Assembly (NCBI GenBank): GCA_017431345.1
Contig: JAFRLH010000078.1
Location: forward strand, 19,721-83,720
From: Lachnospiraceae bacterium
GTDB taxonomy: Bacteria > Bacillota > Clostridia > Lachnospirales > Lachnospiraceae
Direction: 5' to 3'
DNA length: 64,000 nt
Part shown: piece by piece, positions 8,703-18,488 of the stretch
Layout: the number at the start of each line of letters is the position of its first letter
Position numbering within the stretch: position 1 is the stretch's first letter
Translations under genes and position numbers: made by a program
Notes under the pieces: model-generated
The model's database searches: none
What the model saw: the letters and a program-made list of their open reading frames with translations, nothing else
What the model was told of the DNA's origin: nothing

Positions 8703-11366
8703 ATGATGAAATTGAAAAAGGCGGCAGGAATGCTCCTTGCGGGGTGCCTTCTTGCAGGTTTGACAGCCGGAGCTCTGCAGCCGGTCGTTTTGGTGCGTGC
8801 TGATGAAGTACCCGCCGCACCGGATCTGACGGTGGAAGAAGCAGAGCAGGCCGTGAATGACGCGGAGGCCTATCTGAACGCGGTCCTGGAGGAATATGCG
8901 CAGACGCATCCGGAGGAAGCACAGAAGCTCCGGGAAGAGGCTCAGTCTGCCCTCGAGGAGGCCGAGAAAGCCAAAGCAGGCATCGGCGCCGCACAGAACA
9001 AAACAACAGAAAACGAAGTCAGAGTAAATGAAGCAGGCAGTACAGCGGAAAACAAGTCTGCTTCTCACGAAGAAATCCTGAGCGTCTTCAGCGACGGAAC
9101 CGCCCGTTATTATCTGACCGGCAGCAGAGTCCTCAAGGAAGATCTGCAGAGCCGGACCGTTTCGCTCATCATGCCGCTTGCCGACAGTCGTTACACCGGT
9201 CTGTATGCAGATGCGGAAAAACTGATTCTGCTGCGGCCGGGCGCGGAGGATGTGTACCGGTTTGCCGCAGACCGGACTCCGGTATTTACAGAGACGCGCA
9301 GAGAAGGCGATGCGTCTTATTTTGCCCCTGCAGAGCAGACCCCTTCAGGGGACGGCACGCAGGAGGGATCGCCGGCGGATCAGCTTACAGCACTTATGAA
9401 TCTGCAGAAAGCGGACTCCCTGCTCCCTCTTCCGAACACACCGGTCAGACAGATAAATGATGCGTTCCTGATCCGCTCCGGAAATGTGCTGTACCGGCTC
9501 GGACAGGAAGTCGCGGAGGCAGAAAGTGCCGGCCCGGAGGTCCTGAGTGTCCTTTATGAGCCCGCGGAGGGCGAAAAACTCCTATCCGCCACCTCCTGGG
9601 GCGATCTTGCCTATGTGCTCCTGGAGCGGCCGGACGGCACGAGAGTAGTCCGCGCCGTCGCGGCGGACAGAAGCGTCCGGGACATTTACGGTTTTGAGCA
9701 AAATGCGGATTACACCCAGGTCCTGGTGACCGACGGTGTGATCAGCTTCTCTTCGGAAAACGATACAAAGGAAGCGCTCTTCAGACTGGGCGCGGGCGGT
9801 CTGTTCGGCAGCCTGAATATGGTCGCCGGCACGTCGCTGGATGAACTTCTCCCCTCTGTGAGAGAAGAGGCCGGAAAAGAAATGGCCGCCGCAGACCAGG
9901 GCTTTGAAAACGTGATTTCCGAGCTGCAGGGCATGCTGGAGCAGGAGACGGATGCGGACAAGGCGGCGCGGATTCAGGAAAGTATTGACATGCTCTCAGT
10001 GGAGAAAGAATGCCAGTACTCCTTCCCGGTCTGTGCGCTGACGGGCGGTGTTTTTTCCTCTGCTTATCAGATGGCGCGGCTCGGCCGGATTTACCTGATT
10101 GAAGACGGACTCCGGCTGATCGAAGTAAATCCGGATGCGCCGGAGGGCAGCAGAAGAATTGTTTATCCCATCGAGGCGGATGCGTCGCTGATTACCATTT
10201 CGGACGACGGCGTCCTGTACCGGGAGAACGGACAGATTTTCCGGATGAGACGGACCGCACAGGGCTTTGAAAAGACCCTGTATATGACGACGGATGCGGA
10301 ACTTGTCTTCGCAGGAGAAGACAGCCTTACACTCGGTGAGTGGAAGGAGACGGAAGACGGTGTGCCGGTCTATGTTCTTTCCCGTGCAGATCTGGCCGGA
10401 GGAACCATCGGCGAACTGTTCCGGTCTGCCGGAGATCTTCCCGCGCCGGAGGAAGTGTCGAGCTTCCCGCTTTATACAGAGTGCGGCGGCCGGATTTTCT
10501 ACAGGAAGACAGTGAGCGGCCGGCAGTATCTGTTTGAGCGCAGCGAGCAGGCCCTGAAGGAAGAATATGTCATGGGCGGCGCGGTTTCGGACTCGGGCTG
10601 CGCGGATGCGGGAATCAGTGAAGTGATACGTTATTACGCGGCCTATGCCGGAAATGAAACCGGCAAAGATGCAGCAGGAACGGAAGGCGCTGCGGGAAGT
10701 GCGGGCGAAGAGAAGCTGCCGGAGCTGGTGATCGGTTTACAGATTCCTGCTTTTTCCGGTGATTATGAAGGCGCGGCAGCAGCCGGGAAACTTTTCGAGA
10801 GCCGTCTTTCCGGATTCCTGACGACAGCCCTTACGGCGATGAATCTGGATCCGGCGGACAGTGCGCTGAAGGAGATCAGCTTCAATCAATACCGCAGTTT
10901 TCTGGACCGCGGTGTCGCCGGAGCCGCCGAGAGTATGGGAGAGCTTACCTGGGCGGATGAGCGCTATGTGAGTTTTGCCGTCTGTGACCGGCTCACACCG
11001 GCCGGATCGGCGCGCAGCGTCTATGCGAATGATTATTATGTCCTGGATATGGAGAGGGGCAAACGTCTTCTCTTAAAGGATGTTGTCCGCACCGGCCATG
11101 ATGAACTGAAAGCGCTCGTGGTATCCGGAATCAGCAGGCAGGCAGCTCTTGCACCGCAGAGCTTTTATGAAGATGCCGCTGACCGGGCGGGGGAGGTTTC
11201 CCCCGACAATTATCAGTTTTATCTCTCAAAAGGCGGCCTGTGTGTTGAGTTTGCCGCCGGAGAGCTTGCTCCGTATACGGAGGGTGTAAAGACAGTCCTG
11301 ATTCCCTATGAACAGATTGCTCTGTGGATCGTTCCGGGAAAAGGCCTGAGTGAGGAGGATGAATAA
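8703..11366 (+). CDS. Secreted protein with C-terminal DUF3298/RsiV-like domain
   Basis: This 887-residue exported protein begins with a basic start and hydrophobic segment (AAGMLLAGCLLAGLTAGA). LAGC could be a short lipobox, though cleavage further on at an Ala site is equally possible. A Glu/Ala-rich coiled-coil region follows (about residues 40-110). The centre looks like an all-beta propeller. The C-terminal 180 residues resemble DUF4163/DUF3298, the RsiV-like domain: NQYRSFLDRG, YVSFAVCDRL, YYVLDMERGKRLLLKDVV and FYLSKGGLCVEFAAGELAPY, ending in a strand like VLIPYEQI. RsiV domains bind lysozyme in other Firmicutes. Here it sits directly upstream of a GH25 muramidase, which is suggestive but unproven. 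Confidence 0.7.
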   Translation: MMKLKKAAGMLLAGCLLAGLTAGALQPVVLVRADEVPAAPDLTVEEAEQAVNDAEAYLNAVLEEYAQTHPEEAQKLREEAQSALEEAEKAKAGIGAAQNKTTENEVRVNEAGSTAENKSASHEEILSVFSDGTARYYLTGSRVLKEDLQSRTVSLIMPLADSRYTGLYADAEKLILLRPGAEDVYRFAADRTPVFTETRREGDASYFAPAEQTPSGDGTQEGSPADQLTALMNLQKADSLLPLPNTPVRQINDAFLIRSGNVLYRLGQEVAEAESAGPEVLSVLYEPAEGEKLLSATSWGDLAYVLLERPDGTRVVRAVAADRSVRDIYGFEQNADYTQVLVTDGVISFSSENDTKEALFRLGAGGLFGSLNMVAGTSLDELLPSVREEAGKEMAAADQGFENVISELQGMLEQETDADKAARIQESIDMLSVEKECQYSFPVCALTGGVFSSAYQMARLGRIYLIEDGLRLIEVNPDAPEGSRRIVYPIEADASLITISDDGVLYRENGQIFRMRRTAQGFEKTLYMTTDAELVFAGEDSLTLGEWKETEDGVPVYVLSRADLAGGTIGELFRSAGDLPAPEEVSSFPLYTECGGRIFYRKTVSGRQYLFERSEQALKEEYVMGGAVSDSGCADAGISEVIRYYAAYAGNETGKDAAGTEGAAGSAGEEKLPELVIGLQIPAFSGDYEGAAAAGKLFESRLSGFLTTALTAMNLDPADSALKEISFNQYRSFLDRGVAGAAESMGELTWADERYVSFAVCDRLTPAGSARSVYANDYYVLDMERGKRLLLKDVVRTGHDELKALVVSGISRQAALAPQSFYEDAADRAGEVSPDNYQFYLSKGGLCVEFAAGELAPYTEGVKTVLIPYEQIALWIVPGKGLSEEDE

Positions 11367-11368
11367 AT

Positions 11369-12652
11369 TTGAACAGGAAATTACGCAATCACATGATGAA
11401 ACGTCTGATGGCCGCACTTCTTGCAGCGGCGCTGCTTCTTCTGACGGTGCCGGGTTTCGGAACCAGAGCGGAGGCAGCCCAGAAGGGTATTGACGTCAGC
11501 CAGTGGCAGGGCGCAATCAACTGGCAGGCCGTGAAAGCGGGCGGGGCAGATTTTGCCATGATCCGGATCGGCAACTGCAAGTATGGACTGGACACCCGGT
11601 TCGCGGAGAACATGATCGGCGCAAGTGCCGCGGGCCTGCGGGTCGGCTGCTATGTCTACACCTATGCGACGAATGTACAGGAAGCGATTGCCGACGCGAC
11701 ACTGGCGGTACAGGCGATGGCACCTTTCCAGGTTTCCTTCCCGGTCGCCATTGATATGGAGGACTCCGTTCATAAAACGCTGAACCCGCTGCAGCAGGCG
11801 GAAATCGTCAATGCTTTCTGCTCAGTCATTTATCAGGCCGGATATTCGCCCATGGTTTACGCCAGCCGGAACTGGTTCCTGGAGCGGATGGGCCCGGTGC
11901 CGTGGGACCACTGGGTCGCGATGTACAACACACACTGCGATTATCCCGGCTTCACAATGTGGCAGTCTTCCTGCAGCGGAACAATTCCGGGCGTTGCGGG
12001 CAAAGTGGACATCAACTATCTGTTTAAGGACTACGCTTCGCTGATTCCCGCGAACGGGTTTTCCAATCAGGCGGGCATGACCTTTTATTTCGTCAACTAC
12101 CGCAAGCAGTTCGGCCTTCAGAATATCGGCGGTCTGCAGTTCCTGTTCCAGCCAAACGGCGATATGGTCCGGAACGTGACCACCACGGATGAGGCGGGCA
12201 ATATCACAAGGTACTGCAAGGATGGTCACATTGTCGTGATAACCGCGCAGATGCAGCAGGCGGCGGCAAATGCCGCAGCGCAGCTGAATGCGGCGCAGGT
12301 CGCCCAGGCAGCGGCGGAAGCGGCGGCAGCACAGGCAGGGCTTCAGACCGGCGCGGCACAGACGCTGACGCAGCAGATCGCAGGGGCTGCGGCGGAGATG
12401 GCAGCAGCCGCACAGACACTGACGGCGCAGTTTAATGCCGCACCGACTCAGGAACTGCTCGCTCAGCTTACGCTGACACAGCAGCAGTGCGAAGTGCTGA
12501 ATGCACAGCTTGTTCAGGCTCAGCAGGCTGAAGTGGCAGCCGTACAGAATCAGGCCGCGCTGGAGCAGGCCATGCTGCAGGCTCAGACCCAGACCGCTCT
12601 GGCGGAGCAGGTCAATGCGGCGGCACAGGCGGCCATTGTGATCCCTGACTGA
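11369..12652 (+). CDS. Secreted GH25 muramidase with Ala/Gln-rich coiled-coil tail
   Basis: This 427-residue protein starts most likely at TTG 11369, ten bases after a GAGGAGG ribosome site; ATG 11393 is the alternative. A signal peptide (MAALLAAALLLLTVPGFG) ends near EAAQ. The GH25 lysozyme domain follows at once: KGIDVSQWQG with the first catalytic Asp, FAMIRIG, and FPVAIDMED with the second acidic pair. GH25 enzymes cut the beta-1,4 bond between N-acetylmuramic acid and N-acetylglucosamine. The last 150 residues are Ala/Gln-rich, probably a coiled coil serving as spacer or wall anchor. The gene begins two bases after the preceding stop, so the pair is an operon. Confidence 0.9.
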   Translation: MNRKLRNHMMKRLMAALLAAALLLLTVPGFGTRAEAAQKGIDVSQWQGAINWQAVKAGGADFAMIRIGNCKYGLDTRFAENMIGASAAGLRVGCYVYTYATNVQEAIADATLAVQAMAPFQVSFPVAIDMEDSVHKTLNPLQQAEIVNAFCSVIYQAGYSPMVYASRNWFLERMGPVPWDHWVAMYNTHCDYPGFTMWQSSCSGTIPGVAGKVDINYLFKDYASLIPANGFSNQAGMTFYFVNYRKQFGLQNIGGLQFLFQPNGDMVRNVTTTDEAGNITRYCKDGHIVVITAQMQQAAANAAAQLNAAQVAQAAAEAAAAQAGLQTGAAQTLTQQIAGAAAEMAAAAQTLTAQFNAAPTQELLAQLTLTQQQCEVLNAQLVQAQQAEVAAVQNQAALEQAMLQAQTQTALAEQVNAAAQAAIVIPD

Positions 12653-12664
12653 CGCGTTCTTTCA

Positions 12665-12693
12665 TTGCAGAGCGCATCTTAGCCTGCTATAAT
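12665..12693 (+). promoter_or_regulatory. Candidate sigma-A promoter upstream of yifB
   Basis: TTGCAG (12665-12670) and a perfect TATAAT (12688-12693) are 17 bp apart. Transcription would start near 12700, immediately at the following hairpin, so the hairpin may also act on this transcript. It is the likely promoter of yifB. Confidence 0.55.
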
Positions 12694-12703
12694 AATCCAA
12701 TCC

Positions 12704-12741
12704 GGGATGCCGATCATCTGACCGGCATCCCTTCTTCTTCT
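12704..12741 (+). terminator. Intrinsic terminator after the muramidase operon
   Basis: GGGATGCCG (12704-12712) pairs perfectly with CGGCATCCC (12723-12731) around a ten-base loop and is followed by TTCTTCTTCT. It ends the muramidase transcript. Because it lies at the start point of the candidate yifB promoter, it could also attenuate yifB. Confidence 0.7.
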
Positions 12742-12827
12742 CATTTTCCCTTCAAACTGATATGGACTGATCGTTTCCTGCTGCGGCAGGCTTTTTGTGC
12801 TGCGCGGACGCAGAAAGGAAATTATTC

Positions 12828-13971
12828 ATGTTCAGTACGATTTTATCCGGTGCCGTACACGGCATCGACAGCTATGTAATGCAGGTAGAGGTTGATCTTG
12901 CGGACGGACTGCCGGCCTTCAGCATGGTCGGGTTTTTATCCGGCGAGGTGAAGGAGGCGCAGGAGCGGGTCCGCGTCGCCATGCGGAATGCCGGCTTCCG
13001 GATCCCGCCGGCCCGGGTGACCGTCAGCTTCAGCCCGGCGGATATTCCAAAGCGCGGCATTGTGACAGATCTTCCGATCGCCGTGGGACTGATGATCTGT
13101 ATGCGTTTCCTGCCGCCGCAAAGCGCAGAGGACATACTGTTTCTGGGGGAGCTGGGCCTCGACGGCGGGGTCAGACCGGTCCGCGGAGTATTGCCGATTG
13201 CGGAGGAGGCAGCCAGGCGCGGCATCGGAACCTGCATTCTGCCGGAGGCAAATGCGGCGGAGGGTGCCGTGGTGCCCGGCATCCGGATCATCGGCGTCAG
13301 AAATCTGCGGCAGGTCTATGAATATCTGATCCGGGATGAGAGCGGGCGGGAGAAGCTCATCCGGCCGGCTTCCGCGGATCCGGAGGCGCTGCTCAGACAG
13401 GCAGGAAGGTCGGCCTGCCGGGACCTGGAGGATATATACGGACAGGAGAGCTGCAAACGGGCAATGGAGATTGCTGCCGCCGGCTTTCACAACCTTCTGA
13501 TGGTGGGACCGCCCGGAACCGGCAAATCCCTTCTTGCCTCCTGCATTCCGGGACTTCTGCCGCCGCTGACTCTTGAGGAGAGCCTGGAAATCACCCGGAT
13601 TTACAGCATCAGCGGACAGCTTCCGGAGCAGAAGAGTCTGATCACAGAGCGGCCTTTTCTTGCGCCGCACCATGGTATTACAACTGCGGCTCTTGTGGGC
13701 GGCGGCATCGTTCCTACGCCCGGTATGGTCTCTTTAGCACATCGCGGCGTCCTGTTTCTGGATGAGCTGCCGGAATTCCGAAGAGAGACAATTGATGCCC
13801 TGCGACAGCCCATGGAAGAACATATCGTGAATATCGGCAGACTGGGGACTTCCTGCCGCTATCCGGCTCATTTTCAGCTGGTGGCGGCGATGAATCCCTG
13901 CCCATGCGGATACTTTCCGGACAGGAGGCGCTGCAAATGCACTGCCCCCATGATCCGGCGCTATCAGAGCA
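12828..13971 (+). pseudogene. yifB: yifB/comM 5' fragment, split by the transposon
   Basis: This is the first 381 codons of a YifB/ComM magnesium-chelatase-like AAA+ ATPase. ATG 12828 follows AGAAAGGAA and gives the family start MFSTILSGAVHGID. It holds the N-terminal Lon-protease-like fold and the Walker A motif GPPGTGKS. After RYQSM the frame enters transposon DNA and stops at 13986-13988. ComM is a helicase that promotes branch migration of incoming DNA during natural transformation. The missing 3' part is at 54333-54745. Joined, the gene would encode 518 residues, the normal family length, so the insertion is the only visible lesion. Gene inactivation is expected but not proven. Confidence 0.95.
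13967..13971. repeat. Target-site duplication, copy 1
   Basis: GAGCA immediately precedes the transposon tip TGATTTTTAG. The same five bases follow the other tip at 54328-54332. Confidence 0.95.
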
Positions 13972-13981
13972 TGATTTTTAG

Positions 13982-14182
13982 CAGTTAATTATGTCAGTTC
14001 TCTTAATCATGTCAGAACTGGGCTTTTAATCATGTCAGAACTAAGGTTTTAATCATGTCAGATCTCGGAGGTTAATCATGTCAGAACTGAGGCATTAATC
14101 ATGTCAGATCTCGAAGGTTAATCATGTCAGAAGTGACGTTTTAATCATGTCACTTCTCAAGTTTAATTATGTCACTTCTCAA
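13982..14182 (+). repeat. Transposon end with nine packed 23-bp TnsB-type sites
   Basis: Nine copies of TTAATYATGTCA start at 13985, 14003, 14026, 14049, 14072, 14095, 14118, 14141 and 14163. Spacing is 23 bp except for the outermost pair (18 bp) and the last pair (22 bp). Bases after the core vary between GAACT, GATCT, GAAGT and CTTCT. The outermost copy is preceded by CAG, as at the opposite end. Tn7 ends carry three or four 22-bp TnsB sites, so these are most likely TnsB-binding sites, in unusually high number. Binding itself is inferred. Confidence 0.85.
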
Positions 14183-14204
14183 GATTAAGGGCGGTGGAGG
14201 AGGA

Positions 14205-14510
14205 ATGTTTACTGTACAAGACTTATCTGAAATAGACACAACATATTTTGAGATTATCAGGGCTACCGGAATAGCTGCGGAAGTTCGATCCAGGAATACG
14301 GGTCATTATTGGCGAATCAGATCGGAATTCGATTATACAGGTAAGAAATATATTTGTATTGTGGAGCATCGCCATAAAACGATTTATCCTTATCATTATC
14401 AATGTAGGGCCATTAGCCTTCGGTCTGCTGTCAATATAATAAAAAGACATGATCGATTTCAGATGGCGGGTAGAGATACTAATGTGAATTGGGGAAGATA
14501 TGTGAACTGA
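14205..14510 (+). CDS. Small hypothetical protein at the transposon end
   Basis: ATG 14205 sits behind GGTGGAGGAGG, a strong ribosome site, and opens a 101-residue frame just inside the terminal repeats. The protein is basic in its second half, with RSRNTGHYWRI, CIVEHRHKTIYPYHYQ and SLRSAVNIIKRHD. No membrane helix or cysteine cluster is present. I do not recognise the family. It is the first gene from this end and could be read by a promoter within the repeat array, but none is clearly visible. Confidence 0.55.
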   Translation: MFTVQDLSEIDTTYFEIIRATGIAAEVRSRNTGHYWRIRSEFDYTGKKYICIVEHRHKTIYPYHYQCRAISLRSAVNIIKRHDRFQMAGRDTNVNWGRYVN

Positions 14511-14747
14511 ACAAATGAATATTGCGTTTGCAACAAAGGATAAGGTAGGAATGATCAAGTAGGCAATCCTGGGCTTTGTGACAGAAACAGGGGTAAATAA
14601 TAGGACGCATATAGAACTATTCAAAGTGGCATTATTTCGCTAAAGATAATATAATAATTTAGATATTTGCATGTGTTATTAGCATACGAATTTATATCGA
14701 TGCACGTCATACACACAAGTGTTGAACTCGATTATTTAAACAGGGAT

Positions 14748-15437
14748 ATGAATACTATCAAGAGCCGGCTTCTCAACCTTCTTATGGATCTTTATCATCA
14801 CACTGATAAAGACCATCCCATAACTACAGAAGAGATCATAGCAAAATATTCTTCAGATCAGATGCCACTTAACAGAAAGACTGTTTATGCTGATATAAAG
14901 GCACTACAGGCTGAAGGATATGACATACAGACTTCCAAGTTAGGAAAGTCCAATGCTTATTACATGGCCTCCAGAGAGTTTTCACTGGAAGAACTGAAAC
15001 TTTTGGTGGATGCAGTATGTGCTGCTCCTTTCATAAGTCATAAACAGACAAAGCAGCTTATACAGAAGCTCCAGAACATGACATGCGATAACAAAGCATC
15101 AGAACTTGACAGATATCTGTACATATCTGGAGACAAGTCCGCAAATAATATCATTAGAAACATAAATAATATTATTTTTCAGGCAATTCAAGATAAGCGG
15201 CAATTATCATTTGTTTATAAGAGCAATGATGGAAAAGAAAAACAGATTATAAGTCCATATGCAGTAGTATTGGATGGCAGCCAGTATTATGTTGTAGGTA
15301 AGACGGAGAAGACGCAAAAAGAAGAACATTTTCAAGTAAATCAAATGACCTACCTACAGGTATTAGATCAAAAGCGGCAAAAGGAATCAGAAGGGTTTGC
15401 ACTTAGAAAATATATTCAGCGTCACTTTCCTGATTAA
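14748..15437 (+). CDS. WYL-domain transcriptional regulator, short C-terminus
   Basis: From ATG 14748 (weak ribosome site) this frame encodes 229 residues. The N-terminus is a DeoR-type winged helix-turn-helix (ITTEEIIAKY...LNRKTVYADIKALQAEGYDI). The WYL domain follows (QAIQDKRQLSFVYKSN, IISPYAVVLDGSQYYVVGKTE). WYL regulators usually exceed 300 residues with a further C-terminal extension. This one stops at KYIQRHFPD, so the C-terminal WCX part seems missing. WYL proteins sense nucleic-acid-like ligands and often control phage-defence genes, and a restriction-like operon follows 185 bp downstream on the same strand. An earlier in-frame start at 14667 is possible. Confidence 0.75.
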   Translation: MNTIKSRLLNLLMDLYHHTDKDHPITTEEIIAKYSSDQMPLNRKTVYADIKALQAEGYDIQTSKLGKSNAYYMASREFSLEELKLLVDAVCAAPFISHKQTKQLIQKLQNMTCDNKASELDRYLYISGDKSANNIIRNINNIIFQAIQDKRQLSFVYKSNDGKEKQIISPYAVVLDGSQYYVVGKTEKTQKEEHFQVNQMTYLQVLDQKRQKESEGFALRKYIQRHFPD

Positions 15438-15621
15438 GAAGGTGATTTTAGCCACAGAGATATATTACTTGAAATTATTTATTTCACACATATTTTAAAT
15501 AAGCTTATAGAACATGGACAGAATTATAAAGAAGCGCAAGTAACACATACTTGGCTAGATGCATAATTATCACTGATCACCAAACAGAGAAAAGTTACTA
15601 AATGCATCATAAGGAGAAAAA

Positions 15622-16323
15622 ATGAGCAGAGGAATCATTTATATAATGTCAACGGCTGTTCCGGGATTGATTAAGATTGGTAAAACCGGAAGTAATAACT
15701 TCGAACAACGCATGTATAACCTCGAACATGATGGTTATCGCAATGTCACGGCATTGAAACGAGCGTTTGCTATCGAAGTAGACGATTATGATGTTAAAGA
15801 ATCGCTGCTCCACACTATTTTCGAGAAGAGTCAAGTGTCTGATACAGAGTTGTTCGCACTCGATATTAATGTCGCAATTCAGCTTCTTTCATCGTTCGAA
15901 GGTACTGTAATCTACCCCAAAACAGAAACAAAAGAAGAGATTTTCACGGGAGCCACCGAAAATACACACGGAAAACTGATTCCAAATGGCACATACACAT
16001 TCAAAAGGAGAAAAAAGTCCGACAAGAATAAATTGGTCCACGCAACTGCAATAATCAACAATGGCAGGTGGACTCTTCTTAAAGGAAGTGTATTGGGTAT
16101 GGCAGAAGATATGGGTGTATCGCAAAAAGCAAAAAAAGTCAGAGCCTCCATTCCAATAGATTCAAACGGCAAGCTCTTGGAAGACTTTGAACTTGGCGAA
16201 TGTTCTCCAAGCCATGCTGGAACGGTAGTAATGAACCAGTCTAATAACGGATGGGCAGACTGGCATAATGGAAAAGGACAGCCTGTTGACATATATCGTT
16301 CTCATGCTGAGGAAACAAACTAA
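15622..16323 (+). CDS. T5orf172 (GIY-YIG-like) plus DUF4357 protein
   Basis: The 233-residue protein starts at ATG 15622 behind AAGGAG. Residues 1-95 fit the T5orf172 branch of GIY-YIG nucleases: GIIYIMSTAVPGLIKIGKTG, then FEQRMYNLEHDG and an acidic/His segment ESLLHTIFE. The rest resembles DUF4357 (NGRWTLLKGSVLGM...GTVVMNQSNNGWADWHNGKGQP), a domain common in restriction-modification and mobile-element proteins. It probably nicks or binds DNA as part of the four-gene operon that follows. Its stop overlaps the next start (TAATG), giving coupled translation. Confidence 0.75.
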   Translation: MSRGIIYIMSTAVPGLIKIGKTGSNNFEQRMYNLEHDGYRNVTALKRAFAIEVDDYDVKESLLHTIFEKSQVSDTELFALDINVAIQLLSSFEGTVIYPKTETKEEIFTGATENTHGKLIPNGTYTFKRRKKSDKNKLVHATAIINNGRWTLLKGSVLGMAEDMGVSQKAKKVRASIPIDSNGKLLEDFELGECSPSHAGTVVMNQSNNGWADWHNGKGQPVDIYRSHAEETN

Positions 16324-16979
16324 TGAAAACACAGGTAAAATCAAAAGAACGTGTCACAGAACACGGCGAAGTTTTCACGAATGAGCGGGAAGTCAATGCC
16401 ATGCTCGATCTTGTAAAGCACGAGACAGAACGCATTGAAAGTCGTTTCCTGGAGCCTGCTTGCGGAGAAGGAGCTTTTCTTATGGAGATTCTTCGACGCA
16501 AACTCGAAGTAGTGAAGAATAATTACAAGAAGAATCCCTATGACTATGAGCGCTATTCTATCCTGGCACTGACAAGTATATACGGCGTCGATATCATGGA
16601 AGACAATGCGACAATCTGCCGGAAAAACCTCTACGACATCTGGAATGTTGCTTATTCGCAGCATGCGAAAAATCAAGCAAATGACCAGTGCCGAGAGGTA
16701 GCTAAGTTCATTCTGCGCAAGAACATTCTATGCGGAGATGCACTGACGATGTTACAGAATGATGGCACCCCGATTACATTTGCCGAGTGGAGCCTTGTGA
16801 CCGGTGATAACATTAAACGTCGCGATTATCGGCTGAATGAATTGTTAGAAGGTCATGAAGAGCAAATGACCATTTTTATGATTGGATGGGAATATGACGA
16901 AGAAATACAGGCCTTTATCCCAAGTCCTGTGCAGGAATATCCACCAACATCTTATTTGAGGTTAAATGATTATGAGTGA
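16323..16979 (+). CDS. N6-adenine methyltransferase-like protein, short
   Basis: This 218-residue protein has [18 protein letters not shown] followed by [16 protein letters not shown]. That is the AdoMet-binding motif I of N6-DNA methyltransferases in the Eco57I/type I HsdM group. The catalytic motif (N/D)PPY/F is absent, so alone it is unlikely to be a complete methylase. It may supply a subunit to the larger methyltransferase that overlaps it by 14 bases, or be a split or degenerate paralogue. Cytoplasmic. The operon order suggests modification as part of a restriction system. Confidence 0.7.
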   Translation: MKTQVKSKERVTEHGEVFTNEREVNAMLDLVKHETERIESRFLEPACGEGAFLMEILRRKLEVVKNNYKKNPYDYERYSILALTSIYGVDIMEDNATICRKNLYDIWNVAYSQHAKNQANDQCREVAKFILRKNILCGDALTMLQNDGTPITFAEWSLVTGDNIKRRDYRLNELLEGHEEQMTIFMIGWEYDEEIQAFIPSPVQEYPPTSYLRLNDYE

Positions 16980-18486
16980 ATTATATTACGCAGCATATAA
17001 CCCCGATGTGCTGTCATGTCTCGCAAACCTCTCAAATGACGAGGTTTTTACACCGCCAGAGGTGGCTAATGCCATGTTGGATATGCTGCCACAAGAACTA
17101 TTCTCCGATCCGAACACCACGTTCCTTGATCCCGGCACAAAATCCGGGGTGTTCCTTCGTGAGATTGTTAAGAGACTGCTTAAGGGGCTTGAAGATCAAA
17201 TCCCAGACCTTCAGACCCGTCTTGATCATATCATGCATGAGCAAATATTTGGCATTGCCATTACGGAGATGACAAGTCTGTTGACTCGTCGTAGTATTTA
17301 CTGTTCGAAGTACCCGAATAGCAAATATTCAGTTTCTTTGTTCGATGATGTTCAGGGTAATATCAGATTCAAAAACACACAACATGTGTGGCGAAAAGGA
17401 AAATGTGTATGGTGTGGAGCGTCAGAGAAAGAATATTCCCGTGTAAGTGAACTAGAGACTCATGCATACGAGTTTATTCATACAAAAAAACTGGAGGATA
17501 TTTTTAAGATGAAGTTTGACGTGATAATTGGCAACCCGCCGTATCAATTGAGTGATGGAGGAAGTAAAGCAAGCGCAAAACCAATTTATCAATTATTTAT
17601 CGAGCAGGCAAAGAAACTAAATCCTCGGTACTTGACTATGATCATCCCATCGAGATGGTTCTCTGGCGGAAAGGGACTAGACTCCTTTAGAATCTCTATG
17701 CTGAACGACAAGCATATTGTTAAAATAATTGATTACATTGATTCAAAGGAGTGTTTTCCGGGAGTGGATGTTGCCGGGGGAATATGTTACTTCTTATGGG
17801 ATCGAGACCACCCAGGAGAGTGTGAAGTGACAACAATACATAATGGCACCGAAACTACTTCAATGCGAAAACTCAATGAGTTTGACACATTTATCCGCTA
17901 TTCAGAAGCTCTAGATATAGTCCATAAAGTTCTTAGCCACAACGAAGAATTCCTTGATCAAGTTGTTTCGAGCAGAAAGCCTTTCGGCTTAGATACTGGC
18001 ATTTTACCAACTGAAACAGGTGATCTCGTCCTTCGATACAACAAGGGAAGAGGAAAATATAGGTCAGAACTTGTTAAAGTTAATAAAGATAAAATTAGAA
18101 AATGGAAAACTATAATTTCATATGTCGGATATGAACATGCGGGGCAACCAGATAAAGACGGGAAAAGGAGAGTCCTTTCAATAGTAGAAGTGCTCCCACC
18201 TAATTCTGTCTGTACAGAAACATACTTGCTCGGGGGCACTTTCGATACAGAGAAAGAAGCCAACAATATGGCAAAGTATCTGAGAACTAAATTCGCTCGA
18301 TTTCTTATTGGGCAAAAAGTTGTAACTCAACACATTACAAAAGCTTGCTTTTCTTTTGTACCTGTACAGGACTTCACTAAGTCATGGACAGATGAAGAAT
18401 TATATTCAATGTACAGGCTTACTTCAGAAGAAATAGCTTTCATTGATTCAATGATTAAGCCTATGGACACAAATGGAGATGATTGA
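16966..18486 (+). CDS. Eco57I-type N6-adenine DNA methyltransferase
   Basis: The 506-residue protein has both methylase landmarks. [16 protein letters not shown] with [15 protein letters not shown] forms the AdoMet pocket (residues about 28-70). [10 protein letters not shown] at about 185-193 is the catalytic motif IV for adenine N6 methylation. A CxxC pair ([13 protein letters not shown]) lies between them. The C-terminal half ([12 protein letters not shown] onwards) resembles the target-recognition region of Eco57I-like enzymes. It would methylate host DNA to protect it from the associated nuclease. Overlaps on both sides show a tight operon. Confidence 0.85.
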   Translation: MIMSELYYAAYNPDVLSCLANLSNDEVFTPPEVANAMLDMLPQELFSDPNTTFLDPGTKSGVFLREIVKRLLKGLEDQIPDLQTRLDHIMHEQIFGIAITEMTSLLTRRSIYCSKYPNSKYSVSLFDDVQGNIRFKNTQHVWRKGKCVWCGASEKEYSRVSELETHAYEFIHTKKLEDIFKMKFDVIIGNPPYQLSDGGSKASAKPIYQLFIEQAKKLNPRYLTMIIPSRWFSGGKGLDSFRISMLNDKHIVKIIDYIDSKECFPGVDVAGGICYFLWDRDHPGECEVTTIHNGTETTSMRKLNEFDTFIRYSEALDIVHKVLSHNEEFLDQVVSSRKPFGLDTGILPTETGDLVLRYNKGRGKYRSELVKVNKDKIRKWKTIISYVGYEHAGQPDKDGKRRVLSIVEVLPPNSVCTETYLLGGTFDTEKEANNMAKYLRTKFARFLIGQKVVTQHITKACFSFVPVQDFTKSWTDEELYSMYRLTSEEIAFIDSMIKPMDTNGDD

Positions 18487-18488
18487 TT

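Noticed and set aside
13985-14182. Possible CRISPR array
   Set aside because: Repeats are 12-17 bp with a 23-bp period and no spacers of independent sequence. They match the opposite transposon end, and no cas genes are present.
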